Origin: Naematelia aurantialba
Lineage: Eukaryota; Basidiomycota; Tremellomycetes; Tremellales; Naemateliaceae
Assembly (NCBI GenBank): GCA_021527695.1
Contig: JAKFAO010000004.1
Location: forward strand, 971,001 to 1,035,000
Direction of reading: 5' to 3'
Length of the DNA stretch: 64,000 bases
Part shown: in pieces, positions 43,629 to 56,096 of the stretch
Layout of the letters: the number at the start of each line of letters is the position of its first letter
How positions within the stretch are numbered: the first letter of the stretch is position 1
Translations under genes and position numbers: made by a program
The notes under the pieces: generated by a model
Database searches by the model: none
What the model saw: only the letters and a program-made list of their open reading frames with translations
Told to the model about the DNA's origin: nothing

Positions 43629-45607
43629 ATGTCCATAACATACAACTGCCCACACCTCGACCCGCCACACGCACCGCACCCGCCTTCCTACCCATCCTCA
43701 TCCTCGTCATTCTCTCCCCTGCCTCACCTCTACTTTTGCGAAGAGTGCGATGCCATACGGTGCGATCAATGCGTCGCCGTGGAAGTAGCGAGCTACTTTT
43801 GCCCGAATTGTCTCTTTGATGTCCCCAGCGCCAATGTCAGAGCCGACAAGAATAGGTAAGTAGTCTGACCTACACAACATTGCCCCTTGCGCGCCTTGTT
43901 GCAGCTGATCGGCGTTAGGTGTGCGAGATCATGTTTCGCTTGTCCACTGTGCCAGACATCCACGGCAATACAAGGGACAGAAGTCAGATCAGCCGAGGGC
44001 ACCACTACGGGAGCCCCGTATCTCCTCGTATGTCCGGGATGTAAATGGTCGAGCAGGGAGATAGGATGGGCATTCGACAAGCCCACGGGACTCGCTCGTA
44101 CGCATTCCATTCTTCTGTCTAGGAGATCGGCTGATGCTCTATCCTTAGACCAGCTGCAAAAGATGCAGACTCAACAAGAGTCGGTCCAAGCAGAGTTTGA
44201 CGCCCTGAAAGATCACTTGGACAGCTACATCTCCGTCTCTCCCCGTACACCAGCATCCAAATCCGCTGTGGCGTCGAAAACCCCGTCAAGACATATCTCC
44301 CAGCTCACACAACTGGCGGCCAAGGCGTTACATCGAGATATTCCAGGCATGGCAGCGACGTCTACTAGAATACGGACAAAGAATTTTGGTCTCATTTCAG
44401 GAAGTGGTGGCAAGGGAGACGCGGCCGACTGGGATGAGCTGGGAGAGTACCGTGCCAAGGGCAGCTGGAAGATGCTGGGGCTGGAACAGGGCATGGAAGA
44501 GGTGGAGATGGTGCGGGGAACGCAAGATACAGGTGCTGCTGGAATGGCGAGCTTGAGCAGCCGTTGGTGCAGAAGCTGGGATGGCGACAAGAGATCCACG
44601 TGAGTTGAGGCTTGTTGGCACTGGACGGTACTGAGTCTGGGGAAAGGTCGATGTTGCCTCAGCGGATACCATTGCGGACGAAATTGACCAAACGATGCCC
44701 TGATCCCGGTTGCCGGCACCTCCTCATTCAGCCCGATACAAAGGGCGTCCGAATGAAGATCAAGATGGCCGCGTACAACTACCTGCCTCTTGTCGAGCTG
44801 GGCCGTAAGAGACGACGAGTGCTATCCGGCGACATGAGTGAGGGTGGTAGCCCGGAGGAGCTTGAGAGGCGGCGGAGAGAACGGCGGCGGACGCGTGGAC
44901 TAGCCAAGGAAGAGGATGAGGATATGAGTGCCGAACTACGCCCGGCCGAGGTGGTCAGTTACATCAATTTGACCTCGGTTGACCACCATGCTGACTTCTT
45001 GCAAAGTACACCTTCCAGCTGGCATTCACAAATCCACTGTATGATCCTATACAGATTCGCCTCACCCAGCCACATCAGCCGAAATCAGCGCCTAGCCCTA
45101 ATCACCACATCTTCATTCCCACCCAACATTTTACGGTCGCCGCCCTCAAAGACGCTTGGGCTTATGACGAAGAAGAGGAGGACGATGATCCCATGTTGGG
45201 ACTGGAGGGGTCCGAAGCTGCCAGTGAAGAAGGGCTGGGAAGTATTGGCAAGAGATCGAGGCTCAGTCTGATGGGTTCTGGGAGCCTCAGAGATAAGAGA
45301 GGAAGAGACTCAGGGGGCGTCGAGAAGAGGGCAAATATCAGCAAAGTAGGCTTGGAGATTGAGGTCCTGCCAGACGCAACTGGGAGTGTGGAGGTTGGTT
45401 TTTCTGTCATTCTTTTCTCTGCATGTTTTGCCCGCTCATGAAGACTAGTTTGATCTCGAGGTGCGCTACAAGTACCGAGCGGACGAGGCCATACCGGACA
45501 AGGAGGCGAGTGGGAAAGAAGAGGCGGCGAGGACAGCGAGCAAGGAAGAGTACAAGACATTCACGTTTTGGATACGGGTGAATGTTGGGCGCATTGCGAG
45601 CGCGTAG
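43629..45607 (+). CDS. DCTN4: Dynactin subunit p62 (dynactin 4)
   Basis: Exons 43629-43855, 43919-44599, 44647-44953, 45007-45393 and 45449-45607 give 586 aa. Cysteine pairs that form the zinc-binding module are clear: FCEECDAIRCDQC, YFCPNC, CARSCFACPLC and CPGCKWSSREIGW. The middle contains a coiled coil (QLQKMQTQQESVQAEFDALK). The conserved later block is PLRTKLTKRCPDPGCRHLL, followed by MKIKMAAYNYLP. After this come YTFQLAFTNPLYDPIQIRL and FDLEVRYKY, which look like beta-sandwich strands. p62 sits at the pointed end of the dynactin Arp filament and helps cargo binding by dynein. One donor is GTCAGT, an uncommon form also seen in the CLPTM1-like gene. Confidence 0.92.
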
Positions 45608-46040
45608 CAGCGTGCAGCAGTGTCTGAATGGTTACGCGATCCATCATGCATCATGTAGACTCATTGTGGATCCATGAATCAACCGTGCTTTTGGCCCACC
45701 TCTATACGTTGCCACGTGGGATCAGCTTCGCGTTTGTGGCTCGATCACTGGACAACCCCTGTAACCTATCTATCGACGCCAGCCCAGTGCACTTACGGGG
45801 CTATCTCCACCTTGTCAAACAGGCAGACGCATACCTGCGAGGCAGTGCCGAACGGCCGTCTCGTCTCGAGATTCGACATTTTGGCCAAGCTGGACGAAGG
45901 CGCTTGGGTCGTTCGTTGGTTCTTGGTCCTCGGTCCTTGGTCCTTGGTCCTTGATCTCGATCCTTGGAACCCTTATCCCTTTTTCGACACGAGCTCGAGC
46001 GCGTCGTTTTCTGTAGCTTGCTTGTCTTAAGCATTCCAGT
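45608..46040. other. Intergenic, dynactin p62 to the Ser/Pro-rich gene
   Basis: 433 bp. It contains a short array of GGTCCTTGGTCC-type words at about 45922-45960. No gene seen. Confidence 0.45.
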
Positions 46041-49000
46041 ATGAGCTCGCCACGTAATGTCCTGCCGCGGTCGCCTGGGTTCCTCATGGGTTCCGTGGGT
46101 CCCGTCGCAATGACGCAAGAGCTGTCGAGGTCTGCAAGTGGTACGTCGCCCCGTCATCCTTCTTTCTGTTCCCGTTCTCTTTCTCTTTCTCTTTCTGGTT
46201 TCTCGTTCTCTTTCCCATTTCCTCTATCATTCTCATGGCATTCATGTTCTCCATCTCGTTACTGTTCACGTTCCCCGCCTCAGCCCCGTCCTCGCTCTCT
46301 CCCCCATTCACACCGTCGTTGCTCACCCCCCGGTCGCACTGCACGGACAAGATGACCGACTGAATGGCTATTGACATACTCTAGGCTCGTCGTCGAACCA
46401 AATCTCCCCATTCTCCCATCCGGGCCTCCTGCGACGGCGCTCAACAGATACGTCAGGCGGACTGGACTACTACTGGTCCTCGTTGGCTGGTGCTGGCCCA
46501 AACTCGTCCTCCTCGTCACTAGCCATCTCCCCATCCCCGTCGCTAGCATTTGGCTCGAGCCCCATCACGGGCGGTCTCCCTCCCCGGTCCAGGAGCCAAC
46601 TGAGTCTCTCCAGCCTTCGCCAAGTCGACGCGGGCCCGCAGGCCCAAGCCCAGCTCCAGTCACCATCACAGACACAAGCCCAAGCCCAAGTGCAGTCGCG
46701 GTCGCGGTCGCAGAGCCAAGCAGAGATGCAGGCCCAAGCCCAAGGCCAGCCGCGGACGCCCTTGTCGGCCGACGCAGCGGGACCGAGCAACCGCAGAATC
46801 CACGTCGTCTCCTACCCCTCTACCGACTCTGTCCCGATCGCTAGCGGCCGGTCCTACTCTTCCTCGGGCGTCGATGGAGACCGTGAGGGCGACAGCGAGT
46901 CCAGCAGCTATTCCCCCTCGGAAGGACCCCTGAGCAAGTCTTTCGACTGGTCCAGCTTCGGCGAGAACCCCTCGCCAAGAGGCTATGGAGGGTTCTTGGG
47001 CAGCCACGAAGGCGAGGCCGAGCGGCCGTTGTTGGATCTCTCGGAAGACGCAGAGTACAGCAGAATCACGTCTGGCTATGGAGACAGGTACAACGAAGCG
47101 CGGGGAAGCGTGGCATCAGGCTCGACGTTCCAGGCAGACGAAGCAGACGGTCCGCAGCATAAGACTCCTATGCCTCCTCCATGGCAGGAACGGTCGGACC
47201 TGCGCGCCCCACCACGGTTCACCCACTACTCGTCTGCCTCGCCTGGCCACCAGAATCAGAATCAGAATCAAACCACCAACCAGCAGACCACGCCGACGCG
47301 ATCCTCAGCCTCGGCGAGCAGTCACAGCCACTACACCCCCACGAGTGGGCGCTTGGCGTTCGTCGCCCCGGCCGATGTATCCCGCTCATCTCTTGATGCG
47401 TTAGAGCGAGAGGTCGATGACGCCGACTCGTCCCGCATGGCCGTAACTGTGCTTGATAAGATCAACAGCGCACCTCAGAGTGCTCCGCCTTGGCAGGGGG
47501 AGTTTGGGTTGGAATTCGAGGACGATGAGGACGAGGGGGAAGAGACCTTGAAAGGCAGGAACAGACGTACCTTGCCTGCTGCAGCTACCTCGAGCGAGGC
47601 TAAGGTCAAGACTGGGTCGAGTCCGGACAAGAAGGATAAGACGTCAGACAAGGCGAGCGTATCCGGTGGGAGCGGGACGGAGAGCAGGCAAAGTCCCGTC
47701 AAGAGCCCAGAACTGCCGCCCCGAAGCTCGTTGCGAGGCCAGTGCGTCCGAGTCTCCTAGCAACCGGGTATACAACGCTACACTGTGCTCTTGCTGATGG
47801 CTCCAGGACTCTGCCAGGAGCAGACTCGGACCACCTCGTCGGTCGACAAACAAAGCCTCTGACAATCTCGCCGAGACTACCGAGTAATGGCTTGCCGACG
47901 ATTATCAATACCCAATACACGCCTGACCCTTCCCCCCGCCGAGCGGGCCATGAACACCACCAGCACGAACCTCGCCGGCCGTCCCGCTCGCCGGACCGTA
48001 TGACGCCCGTCATGTCCTCCTCGGCAACAATCAATGATTTGACTGAGATGCTTGGCGGAGCGATCGACGCTATCGGGCTCATTGATAGTCGTGACACGCC
48101 GCCCCCTACGGTCATCGAGCCTGGCACAGAGGACAAGCCTGATCTGTCGCAACCTGCTTCAACCTCAGCATCAGCGTCGACGTCAACCTCGGCGCTGGCG
48201 CTAGCGCCTCCCGCCGAGGTATCGGTGTCGGTGCCCGATCAACGCATGGGACCACCTGCTTCCCTTCCTTCTCGCGGTGCCTCCCTGCCCACTCCCACTA
48301 CCAGTGATTCAAATCAAAATCCAAACCTCGCCATGCCCCCTCCACTGGCTAGTGCAAGATCATCCCGTCTCGACTTGCTACACAAAGCGTCATCGAGCAT
48401 TTCCTTGCGCCAAGCAACACGGACTCCGCCGACTATAGCCAATATTGCTCCTCGTCCGTGGCCCGCTGCGATGTTGTACGGAAATATTAGGAATATGAAG
48501 AATGCAGGAGATCGAGCTAAAGCGTATGCGAGGGCGATTAATGAGTTGGCACGCGCCGAGACGGGACTGAAGGAGTGGTGTATTGCGTCTGGTGAGTTTG
48601 GTTTCGTCGAACAGTTTGTCTCATCTCCCCGGGGACTTCTACGGCTTGGCACGACCTCGCTTCTCCCATTCAATTGCGTCGCCCAGCCGGTCCACTCGCA
48701 CCCACCCGTCGCAAACCCAAGCCGCCCCTCACCCACCGTGACCCACCCCACCCACCTACTCCGATATCTGCTGATGGTGGAGCAGATGCCCAGGCACGTC
48801 GATCAGCACCCCGTCCAACAGCCAAAGCAAGCACGCAGTCCTCGCTAGGACTTCGATCCGAGTCCATGCTCTCGCCCCACTCGCACTCTCTCTCCGTTCC
48901 GGAGCCATCTCGCCCACACGCGCGCAACGTATCGTCCAGCTCTGAATTCCCAATGCGCGCCGACTCGTACACCGCCAGGGAGATCTCGCAACGCGGTATA

Positions 49001-49994
49001 GACCCAGACGACCAGCCAACGTCTTTACCGCCCCTTCCCTACCCACAGTTACAGCCGCAGTTCCAAGCATCCGGGATATCCTCAAGCATGGGACTGGGGG
49101 TCGGGATGGGGATGAAGCACAGCCCGAGTATGCAGTCTGTCGCATCGAGCGTGGCGAGCAAGAGAAGCCACGAACGGAGTTTCTGGGGAATGCGGAAGGG
49201 GAAGAAAGAGAATATTAGCGTTTTGGGACCTGCCGCCTCCGTCTCGGGCTCAGCAACGAAGAAAGACGTGCGTGGTCTTGCAATTTCCAGTCCGAGTCTC
49301 GGCACTGCAGGTGGATCGACATCACCGCAACGTGTCGCCGAAGGGGGATTAGCAGCGCCTCGAGTCCAGTTGAGTGTATCGGCGCCTATGGGTCCAAGAG
49401 GACCGAGGATGGGCTCGTTCACTCCCCCTCCATCGAACAATACGTATCCAGAGCGTGCGAGTTTTGAGCAACAGCCGGGGCGAGCCAGTCTCGATACTAG
49501 TTTATCTAGGATAACACATACCGCTCAGCCAGCTAGAGGATCGCTCGATGCGTTGAGACCTAGTCCTGCACCTGCACCTGCACCTTCACCTGCACCTGGA
49601 CAGGGGCAGGTGGGCAAGGGCTCGCCGCTTGGGGCGGCGAGGGACGAGGAGCTCAGGAGTATGGCGGACGTGTTGCCGCATGTCGAGAAGGGCGTGCTGC
49701 GGGCGTATTTGGGCAGGTACGGTGAGCTCATGATAGCGATAAGGTGAGCTGGTCTTTCTCTCTAACGTCCGACGATTTAATGTCGCTATATTGTCACGCC
49801 GCTTTGTTACCGCCGCAGCGCTCCGTTGGCTACAACATTTTGTCATTTTCACAACATTCTGTCGTCACAACGCCTTGTTACTGGCGCACAGCGTTGTTAT
49901 CACCACCCTCTGTCGTCATAGGCAAGCGGCATCTGCTGACCTGCGCAGCGCGTACCTCGAAGACGAGCAGAGAGGGACGGTGTTGCGGGTCTAG
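46041..49994 (+). CDS. Large Ser/Pro-rich protein, unrecognised
   Basis: Exons 46041-46140, 46385-47741, 47807-48591, 48687-49743 and 49949-49994 join to 1114 aa with all phases consistent. Most of the sequence is low-complexity Ser, Pro and Gln (for example repeated Gln-Ala near 46640-46740). Two short segments look folded. One is a helical block, YGNIRNMKNAGDRAKAYARA followed by INELARAETGLKEW. The other is at the C-terminus: LRSMADVLPHVEKGVLRAYL and then GRYGE...SAYLEDEQRGTVLRV, which resembles a CUE/UBA-like helical bundle. This layout suggests a phosphorylated scaffold, perhaps at the cell cortex, but I do not recognise the family. The first intron is 244 nt and rich in TTCTC repeats. 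Confidence 0.75.
46165..46260 (+). repeat. TTCTC-rich polypyrimidine tract in an intron
   Basis: CTTTCT/TTCTC units fill part of the first intron of the Ser/Pro-rich gene, pyrimidine on the sense strand. Confidence 0.75.
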
Positions 49995-50259
49995 ACCGAG
50001 CGCGAGCTGGGTCTGCAGAGCAGGTCGGCGGAGCACCCAGGCATTGTATCTACGCAGGTTGCCTCGATATGTCATGGCCCTGATGTGAGGCGATGAAGAC
50101 ATACTCGTACATGGAATTGCAACCATGGGGACAGTGTGCATAGCGATGCGAAATTTGCATGGAAACGCAAATATGCTGGAAACGCAGATATGCATGACGG
50201 CAACTATGACACTGGGACCTTTCTGTGCTCGGGCAGTAGGCAATGTGAAGACGACCAAG

Positions 50260-52600
50260 CTACGAGGAGAACTGCGCTACGAGGTACTGGCTGACGCTGG
50301 TGGGACTGAGCGGCGCGCCGAGGTCGGTGATGATGAAGTCAATCAGGTCGGGCGTGGTCACGTCCACCATGGGGTTACGGGCAATCATCTCGCGCGTCAT
50401 TTCCCTCGTTGCGCGGGGGTTTGCCTCTCCGGCCGAGGGCGTCCCTGGCGCTGTTCCCGTCGCTGCCTTTGTCCCGCCTATCGATTTGGCGCCGGTTACG
50501 CCCGTCGCGCTCCCCGTCGCAGGCGCGGTAGTGGTCGCGGTTACTGGGGCAGACTCAGCCGCACTAGCACTCCCACTCCCCCTGCCACTCTCATTCACAC
50601 CACCTGCAGTGGAAGTGGTCGTGGCAGAGGCCGAGGCAGTGGCGTTCCGGCTGGAATTCGTTGCAAGGGTGCTGGCGTGCGGGAGGATAGCAGGAAAGGT
50701 CAGTGGCGGATCAGAGCTAGCGCCAGGGGATAGTCGCGCCAGCGGCAGATCGGTCTGCGAGAGCGGGTAATGGCGTAGGAATTTGTACGACTCGGCGAGG
50801 GCGTAGAATGGTTTTTGCATGGCTTTCGCCACGAGCGCGACTTGGTATGTCCCCACGGACGAGACCAGGCCCTAGGAGTAGAGTCAGCTCCTGTATGGGG
50901 TCGTGCGGGGCTTGTCAAAGGGCTTGCGTGGATCTTGTGGAGGGAGGGCTTCGTATTGGAGCTTGGGAGTTGAGTAGGGGTTTGTTTAGGTGTTTGGGTA
51001 CGAGAGGTGAAAGAAGCTGAGATGACAATTCTCTTGCTTAAGAAAGAAATCCACGATGGAAAGGTGCAGTATCATTGAATGATAGACACGAGAGTAAACG
51101 GTTAGTGAGGTAAAGCCTACCCCGCTCTCAACGACCGCCTCCGAGCCCACGAGGACCATATCGACACGCTCCATGACGTACGCCACCGCGCTATCGAGGA
51201 TGACCTCGCATGGGATCTGGTGCTCGGTGAGGATCTGGTGTGTTCGTAGCCTGGTGAATGAGCTTGACGGGTCGAGGGTTTATGCGTCTCAGTGCGGAGA
51301 GGAGGTCGTCATCGAGGGCAGAGGCCTCAATGAGGATGTTGTCATGAGGTAAGAGATAGAGAACGTCGTCAAGTGAGGACATGACTCAGGGTAGGGAAGG
51401 AGATCATCAAGAGGAGGACGCAGCGGGCACGTACCCGAGACATGACGGCCGTGCTTCGGTGACATAGACTTTGACTCGCTTGTGCTGGGCGTGTGCGCGA
51501 AGAATCGTCTTGATCACGGTACGGGAGAAGCTATGGGTGAGGATCTGCATTGCCCAGTCAGCCTTGATAGACGTGTTGCGGGTGAAGAGGAAATAGGGGA
51601 AGAGGAAATATGGGAAACGGAAGAGGGGAAGAGGAATAGATCCCAGGTGGAAGGCTGGCGGAGAGGAGAGGACGCACCACGCAGTCGTCTCGCAAAAAGT
51701 CGACGGCTAGAGCGGCGATCTTCTCTCGACATTGCCCGGCGGTGACGGTGCAGAAGAGCCGGCCGGAATCGATCAGGTCTTTCTTGTAGCTCGGAAAGTC
51801 TGGCAACTGCTCGGAATGAACGAGAACAGATCAGCATCAGCTAGGGCTGCGACCTCCAGTGTGTATTTGCGATGGTGGAGAGAAGGGAGGAAGAGAGGAT
51901 GGAGGAGGGAGAGGAGGAGAGGAGGAGATAGAGAGGAAAGAGAAGGGAAGAGAGAGGAAAGAGAAGGGAGGAGGGAAGAATGAGAAGGGAAGACAAGGAC
52001 AGGGAAGAGCGGCGCGAGAGGGGGCAAGGAGGGGCCAGACTCACTTCGTCCGTCCTGTACGTAGCGACGAAGCGCTCCCACAGCTGACAGCCCGCTCGAA
52101 CCCCCAGGCTCGGCTGTGTATCGATCAACAGCTTGCGCCCGACCGTGAGCTCAGATGCGAGGCCGGTGATCGTGGAGGCTAGGATGGGTCAGCCGTCTCC
52201 CTGCGCCTGTCCCACCGTCCCAAACGACTGTGCTCGGCCGACTCGGCGCCAGGTCGATGTCGATGGGATACGAAGGAAAGGAAGTGACCGACCTGTGGAA
52301 GCCTCCATGAGTTCGACAAGCGCCATGATGGCTGCGATGGGGTGGGCGACCTGGCCACATTTGTCAGCTGGCACGATTCAGAGAACATCTACAACCGGGA
52401 CGACAAAGATGGAGGGGTCCAGCAGAGAGAGACGGGGTACGGCAGGATATGGCAGAGGAGAGGCGTACGTTGGCATTGTCGAGAACGCGGCGGTACGAGG
52501 CGATCACATCAAAGTTCCTGGGCGAGCTGGTGCCGGCTTGCCGTGGGTTGGATGGTCCAGCTGCAGGTAGGAAGGCCGGAGGGTGTGGGACGACAGACAT
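50260..52600 (-). CDS. GCN3: Translation initiation factor eIF2B subunit alpha (Gcn3)
   Basis: This multi-exon gene runs from ATG at 52600. Exon 1 is 52600-52469 and exon 2 starts at 52350. Conserved blocks are VAHPIAAIMALVELMEAS, GCQLWERFVATY, GQCREKIAALAVDFLRD, VKVYVTEARPS, then IPCEVILDSAVAYVMERVDM, VLVGSEAVVESG, GTYQVALVAKAMQKPFYALA and FIITDLG...LSPTSVSQYL. These are the shared core of the eIF2B alpha/beta/delta regulatory subunits, and the size and order fit alpha. eIF2B is the guanine-exchange factor for eIF2, and the alpha subunit senses phosphorylated eIF2 under stress. A long Ala/Thr/Gly insertion (about 50440-50700) sits between the YKFLRHYPLSQTDLP block and the C-terminal block, which is larger than usual. 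One intron is a GA-rich tract. Confidence 0.92.
51860..52015 (+). repeat. GGAGAGGA purine tract in an eIF2B-alpha intron
   Basis: Degenerate GAGGAGA/GAGAGGAAA units fill the intron; on the sense strand the tract is pyrimidine-rich. Confidence 0.8.
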
Positions 52601-52818
52601 TGCGTGGTGAGTAGGTGTGGCTGTTGCGCTCGCTAGGCGCCAGGTGCTTGCCCAGTTCGCAGACAGAGGGGTTCAAAGAGAGCAAAGACTCAGCGACGAG
52701 TGACGACGATGCGAGTCGCAACTCGATCAACAATTTCTGATATTTCTACAGTCGTTTTGGACATTTCGGCAACAGCGCTCTGCAAAACCTCTGCTGCGAT
52801 AATCTATAGAGTATCACC
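52601..52818. promoter_or_regulatory. Shared divergent promoter, eIF2B-alpha / Mgr3-like
   Basis: 218 bp separates the two start codons. No named element recognised. Confidence 0.4.
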
Positions 52819-55520
52819 ATGTCCCGAGTGTCCACTGCAGCGCTCAGCAGGCTCTCTGGGCCATCTACACGACTAACCGTCTGCCTGAACCCACTGCGGC
52901 CCGTCACGCCTCGAGTCCAGCGGTCGACGCTGGCTCACCGATCCTTCTCGGCCTCTCGACGGCGCCTGCAAGCTCAAGCTCAAGTGCCTCCGCCTCCTCC
53001 GTCGGCGCCTCATGGCGATGCGGGCACGGGCAACTCCCAAAGCCGCAGCTCCTTCCCGCTGTTTGCCGCTGTCGTCGTCGTCAGCCTGTTCGCGACGATC
53101 TACGCAGTGTGAGCTGAAACCTGAGACCACAGACCTGAGCCTGCCGCGGTTGCTGTTGCTGTCAAGGGTGGAAGCTGACGGTACCGCTCTAGGGTGGAGT
53201 ACTACAATAGCCTTAGTGACTGGCCCGAACCGATCCGGTCAGCGTTGAGGTCTGCGCTCAAAATGGCGCATCGCAATGAGCCCGCAAAGGCGGACCAGTA
53301 CTACCGCAAGTGAGTCATGCCACGCTTCACTCGTCTAGCGGCCTTGTCTCCCCCCATAATCCGTCTACTTGTCTTCGCATAGTCTTGTCCTCTCGTCCTA
53401 TTCACGCCGTGCGCCCCCGCCATGGCTTGTTAGAAGCTGTCCGTAACCAGCTCACACCCAAATAGAGCTATCGACGCCGCGCTCGCACTCCCTCCCTCGG
53501 CGCTCGCTCCGGACCCGCTCAAGAAGCTGTCAGGGATATACATCCACTACGCCGCCTTTCTCGAGAACAACGGCGAGCGCGCACAGGCTTTCGAGGAGCT
53601 TCGTACCGCGCTGGACCTCTTCGGCCCACGCGCACTTGACGCGGATGTGGCTCTGCGAAATGCCGGCTCGTGGGCCGGCGGCGTGCAGCTCAGCGACAGC
53701 GATCATGCGCGGGCTATTGGGCTGTCGCAGAAAATGGGTGATCTCGCGTGGAGCATATCGAAGCAGACTGTCGTCTCTCGATTTCCTGCTCGGTCGTCCA
53801 CTGCTTCAAATACTTCGACAACCCCGACGAGCAAGACCAGCACTCTGGCGACTGAGCAGCGGCGTCGCCCAGAATCGGGATCGGTCTCAGTATTGGGACG
53901 GCCAGGACCAGATGCGAGTCTCGGGGAGACGGGAACCGGAGTTGGGACCGAACCTCGGTCCTGGCCAGAAGCGGCCGAACACTACCTATCCACCGCGCTC
54001 TCAGCGATGCTTCGCACTGGCCTTTCTGCGCGGCCTGCCGATTCAACTGATCAAGTGATACTGGGCCGCGACCTCGACCTACCCGGCGGGTCTGGCCCGG
54101 TCTCAGGCAGCAGCGACGCTGGTGTTGGTGGTGGTGGGGACGGCAGTGTCGTGGGGGACGGGGACGGAGACGGCCCCGGGGGTTGGGAGGTCACCAAGGG
54201 CAGTGTGGCGATGACGATGGTGCGGCTGTCCGAGGTATATACAGCCAAGGGAGAGAACGCACTGGCGGGCCAGCTGCTGATTCAGGCCGTATCGATTCTG
54301 CTGCCTCCGAAGAGCGAGGTTTTGCCCCCCGTTCGCGACCGATGTGAAGGTGAGTCGAGTGTGGAGCTCGTGTGGGAATTCTGGACGGCGTCTCTCGTTG
54401 GCCTTGCTGTCTCTCGTTGGTTTCTCTGAATCCACGCTTCTCTGTCCAGAGCTCGTCATCCGCCGATGCTACCCCTGCCTCGGCATTCATCTCCCGGCCC
54501 GCAGGTCGCTTCACAACTTGTTGATGCAACTTGCTGACGAGATGTAGCGGCAGTGGTCAGTCCCGTTCGCATCCCTCCGTGGTCCGAGCCGCCTTTGCTC
54601 TTCCAGGGCGTTTCATGCGGTTCCTGCTCCAGCGTTCTTCCTGCGGTCCCAGTCTTGGGATCCACGATGCTAATCAGGTGACAGCTCATGACGGCCATTT
54701 CGGATCTTGCCCTGAAACCCAATACGGCCCAAGCCAAGCGATCCTCCAAATCATGGTCGCTCCGGTCTCTCCAGATCGCCGACCAGGCGCTCGGCGTCGC
54801 GGCTACGTCGGCGTTATCAAGAATGGCAGCAGAGTCGGCATCGACGACATCGACAATCGACAGGAACTACGATGGGAACCACGACAGCATCACCAAGTAC
54901 AAGGCGTTCGTCGGCGACAGCGGTGTCTCCGGTGTCTGGTACGAATGAGGAGTTGGCGGCGGTGCAACTGGCCGTGGCGGAAGCAGTAGCGCGGGACCCG
55001 AGTCTGGCCATCTGCCTCCAAGCGCGGATCACGAGTCTGTTCAATCTGGGCGTGTTGGCCGAGGTGAGCGACTCTGACGGATTGAGCTCTTGAGTCGCGG
55101 TCATGGTGCGCATGGTCTGTCCGGACTGTGTGAGCGTCTTGTTTGGAGCAGTGTCCATGGGAGTGTCTTGTCCATGATGTCGGGCGATAGTGTCCATGAT
55201 GTCGTGCGATAGTGTCCGTGATGAAGTCGATGATGGGAGCCGTGGTGGGAGCCGTGGTGGGAGCCGTGGTGGGAGCCGTGGTGGGAGCCGTGGTGGGAGC
55301 CGTGGTGGGAGCCGTGATGAAGTCGGCGATGGCAGCGGTGATGGAGTACGAGAACCTCGCTGACGCTCGTTAGATGGACGACGACCTACCGCACGCAGCG
55401 CAGCTCCTCTCGACCGCGTCGAGCGCAGCCAAGGACGCGGGGTTCGCTCGCGCCAGACGACAAGCTGCCGACGCGCTGAGGCGGGTGCGCTCGAAGCTGC
55501 CCAGTGATGTTTCTGCATAG
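52819..55520 (+). CDS. Mitochondrial TPR protein, Mgr3-like
   Basis: The first exon (52819 to about 53108) encodes a basic, Arg/Ser-rich leader that looks like a mitochondrial presequence (RSTLAHRSFSASRRR) and then one membrane segment (FPLFAAVVVVSLFATIYAV). Later exons carry TPR-like helices: MAHRNEPAKADQYYRKAIDAA, YIHYAAFLENNGERAQAFEE, WPEAAEHYLSTALSAML, SEVYTAKGENALAGQLLIQA, ARITSLFNLGVLAE and the last exon starting MDDDLPHAAQLLSTASSAA. The layout of presequence, one inner-membrane helix and TPRs facing outward matches Mgr3, an adaptor of the i-AAA protease Yme1. Exon joints between 54350 and 54690, and near 54920, are not settled. A 12-bp minisatellite lies in the last intron. Confidence 0.78.
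55234..55317 (+). repeat. 12-bp GGGAGCCGTGGT minisatellite, seven copies
   Basis: Seven perfect tandem copies lie in the last intron of the Mgr3-like gene, flanked by looser GTCCATGATG-type repeats (about 55155-55220). Confidence 0.95.
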
Positions 55521-55722
55521 CCACAACACACCCACCACACCACCCCCACCACACCCACCACACCACCCCCACCACACCCACCACACCACCCCCACCACAC
55601 CCACCACACCCACCACACCACACCACATCCCACCACACTACACCCACCACACCACACCACACCACACCACACCACACCACACCACACCACACCACACCAC
55701 ACCACACCACACCCACCACACC
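55521..55722 (+). repeat. CACCA/CACACC satellite block after a stop codon
   Basis: About 200 bp of ACACC, CCACC and CACA units begins directly after the stop of the Mgr3-like gene. The strand is C/A-only and almost T-free. Long Pro/His/Thr and Val/Gly open frames over it are artefacts. Confidence 0.95.
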
Positions 55723-56096
55723 ACACCGGCATCCAAGCCGTACGCGTACACCCCATACTTTGGTCTGGCTCCCAAGACATCGGTCTCTGATTGTCTTGTC
55801 GAATCGCGTCTCGGCATACTCGGTGTAGCAAAAACGCGAGAGTGTAGCCCCGATCGCATGTGTAGCACTAGAGACGTGACAAGAGACATCACTCCGAGTC
55901 GATTTAGTGTACACTCAGACATGCAAATGACTGAATAGTACACTTAGACACACTCGTCAAGATAGTATACTGGCATGCATTTTCGCCTATATACTGCTAC
56001 AGATCTCCTCAATGTGGAGTACGTGCTCAAACACCTCTCCTCTCCAAACAACGCGTTGACAGTCGCGCCTCGCCGACACCACACCCCACTCCCGAG
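55723..56096. other. Convergent intergenic region
   Basis: About 370 bp between the satellite and the catalase stop codon; relatively AT-rich and probably 3' UTR of catalase. No gene seen. Confidence 0.4.

Noticed and set aside
51254..51435. Open frame inside an eIF2B-alpha intron (starts MSSLDDVLYLLPHDN)
   Set aside because: Looks superficially protein-like, but the eIF2B frame needs this segment removed and both splice sites are good. Could be retained in some transcripts, but nothing supports a gene.
55504..55943. His/Pro/Thr and Val/Trp/Gly ORFs over the CACCA block
   Set aside because: Translations of a C/A satellite in other frames. The block is also not a telomere: it is interstitial, between two genes, and lacks TTAGGG-type units.
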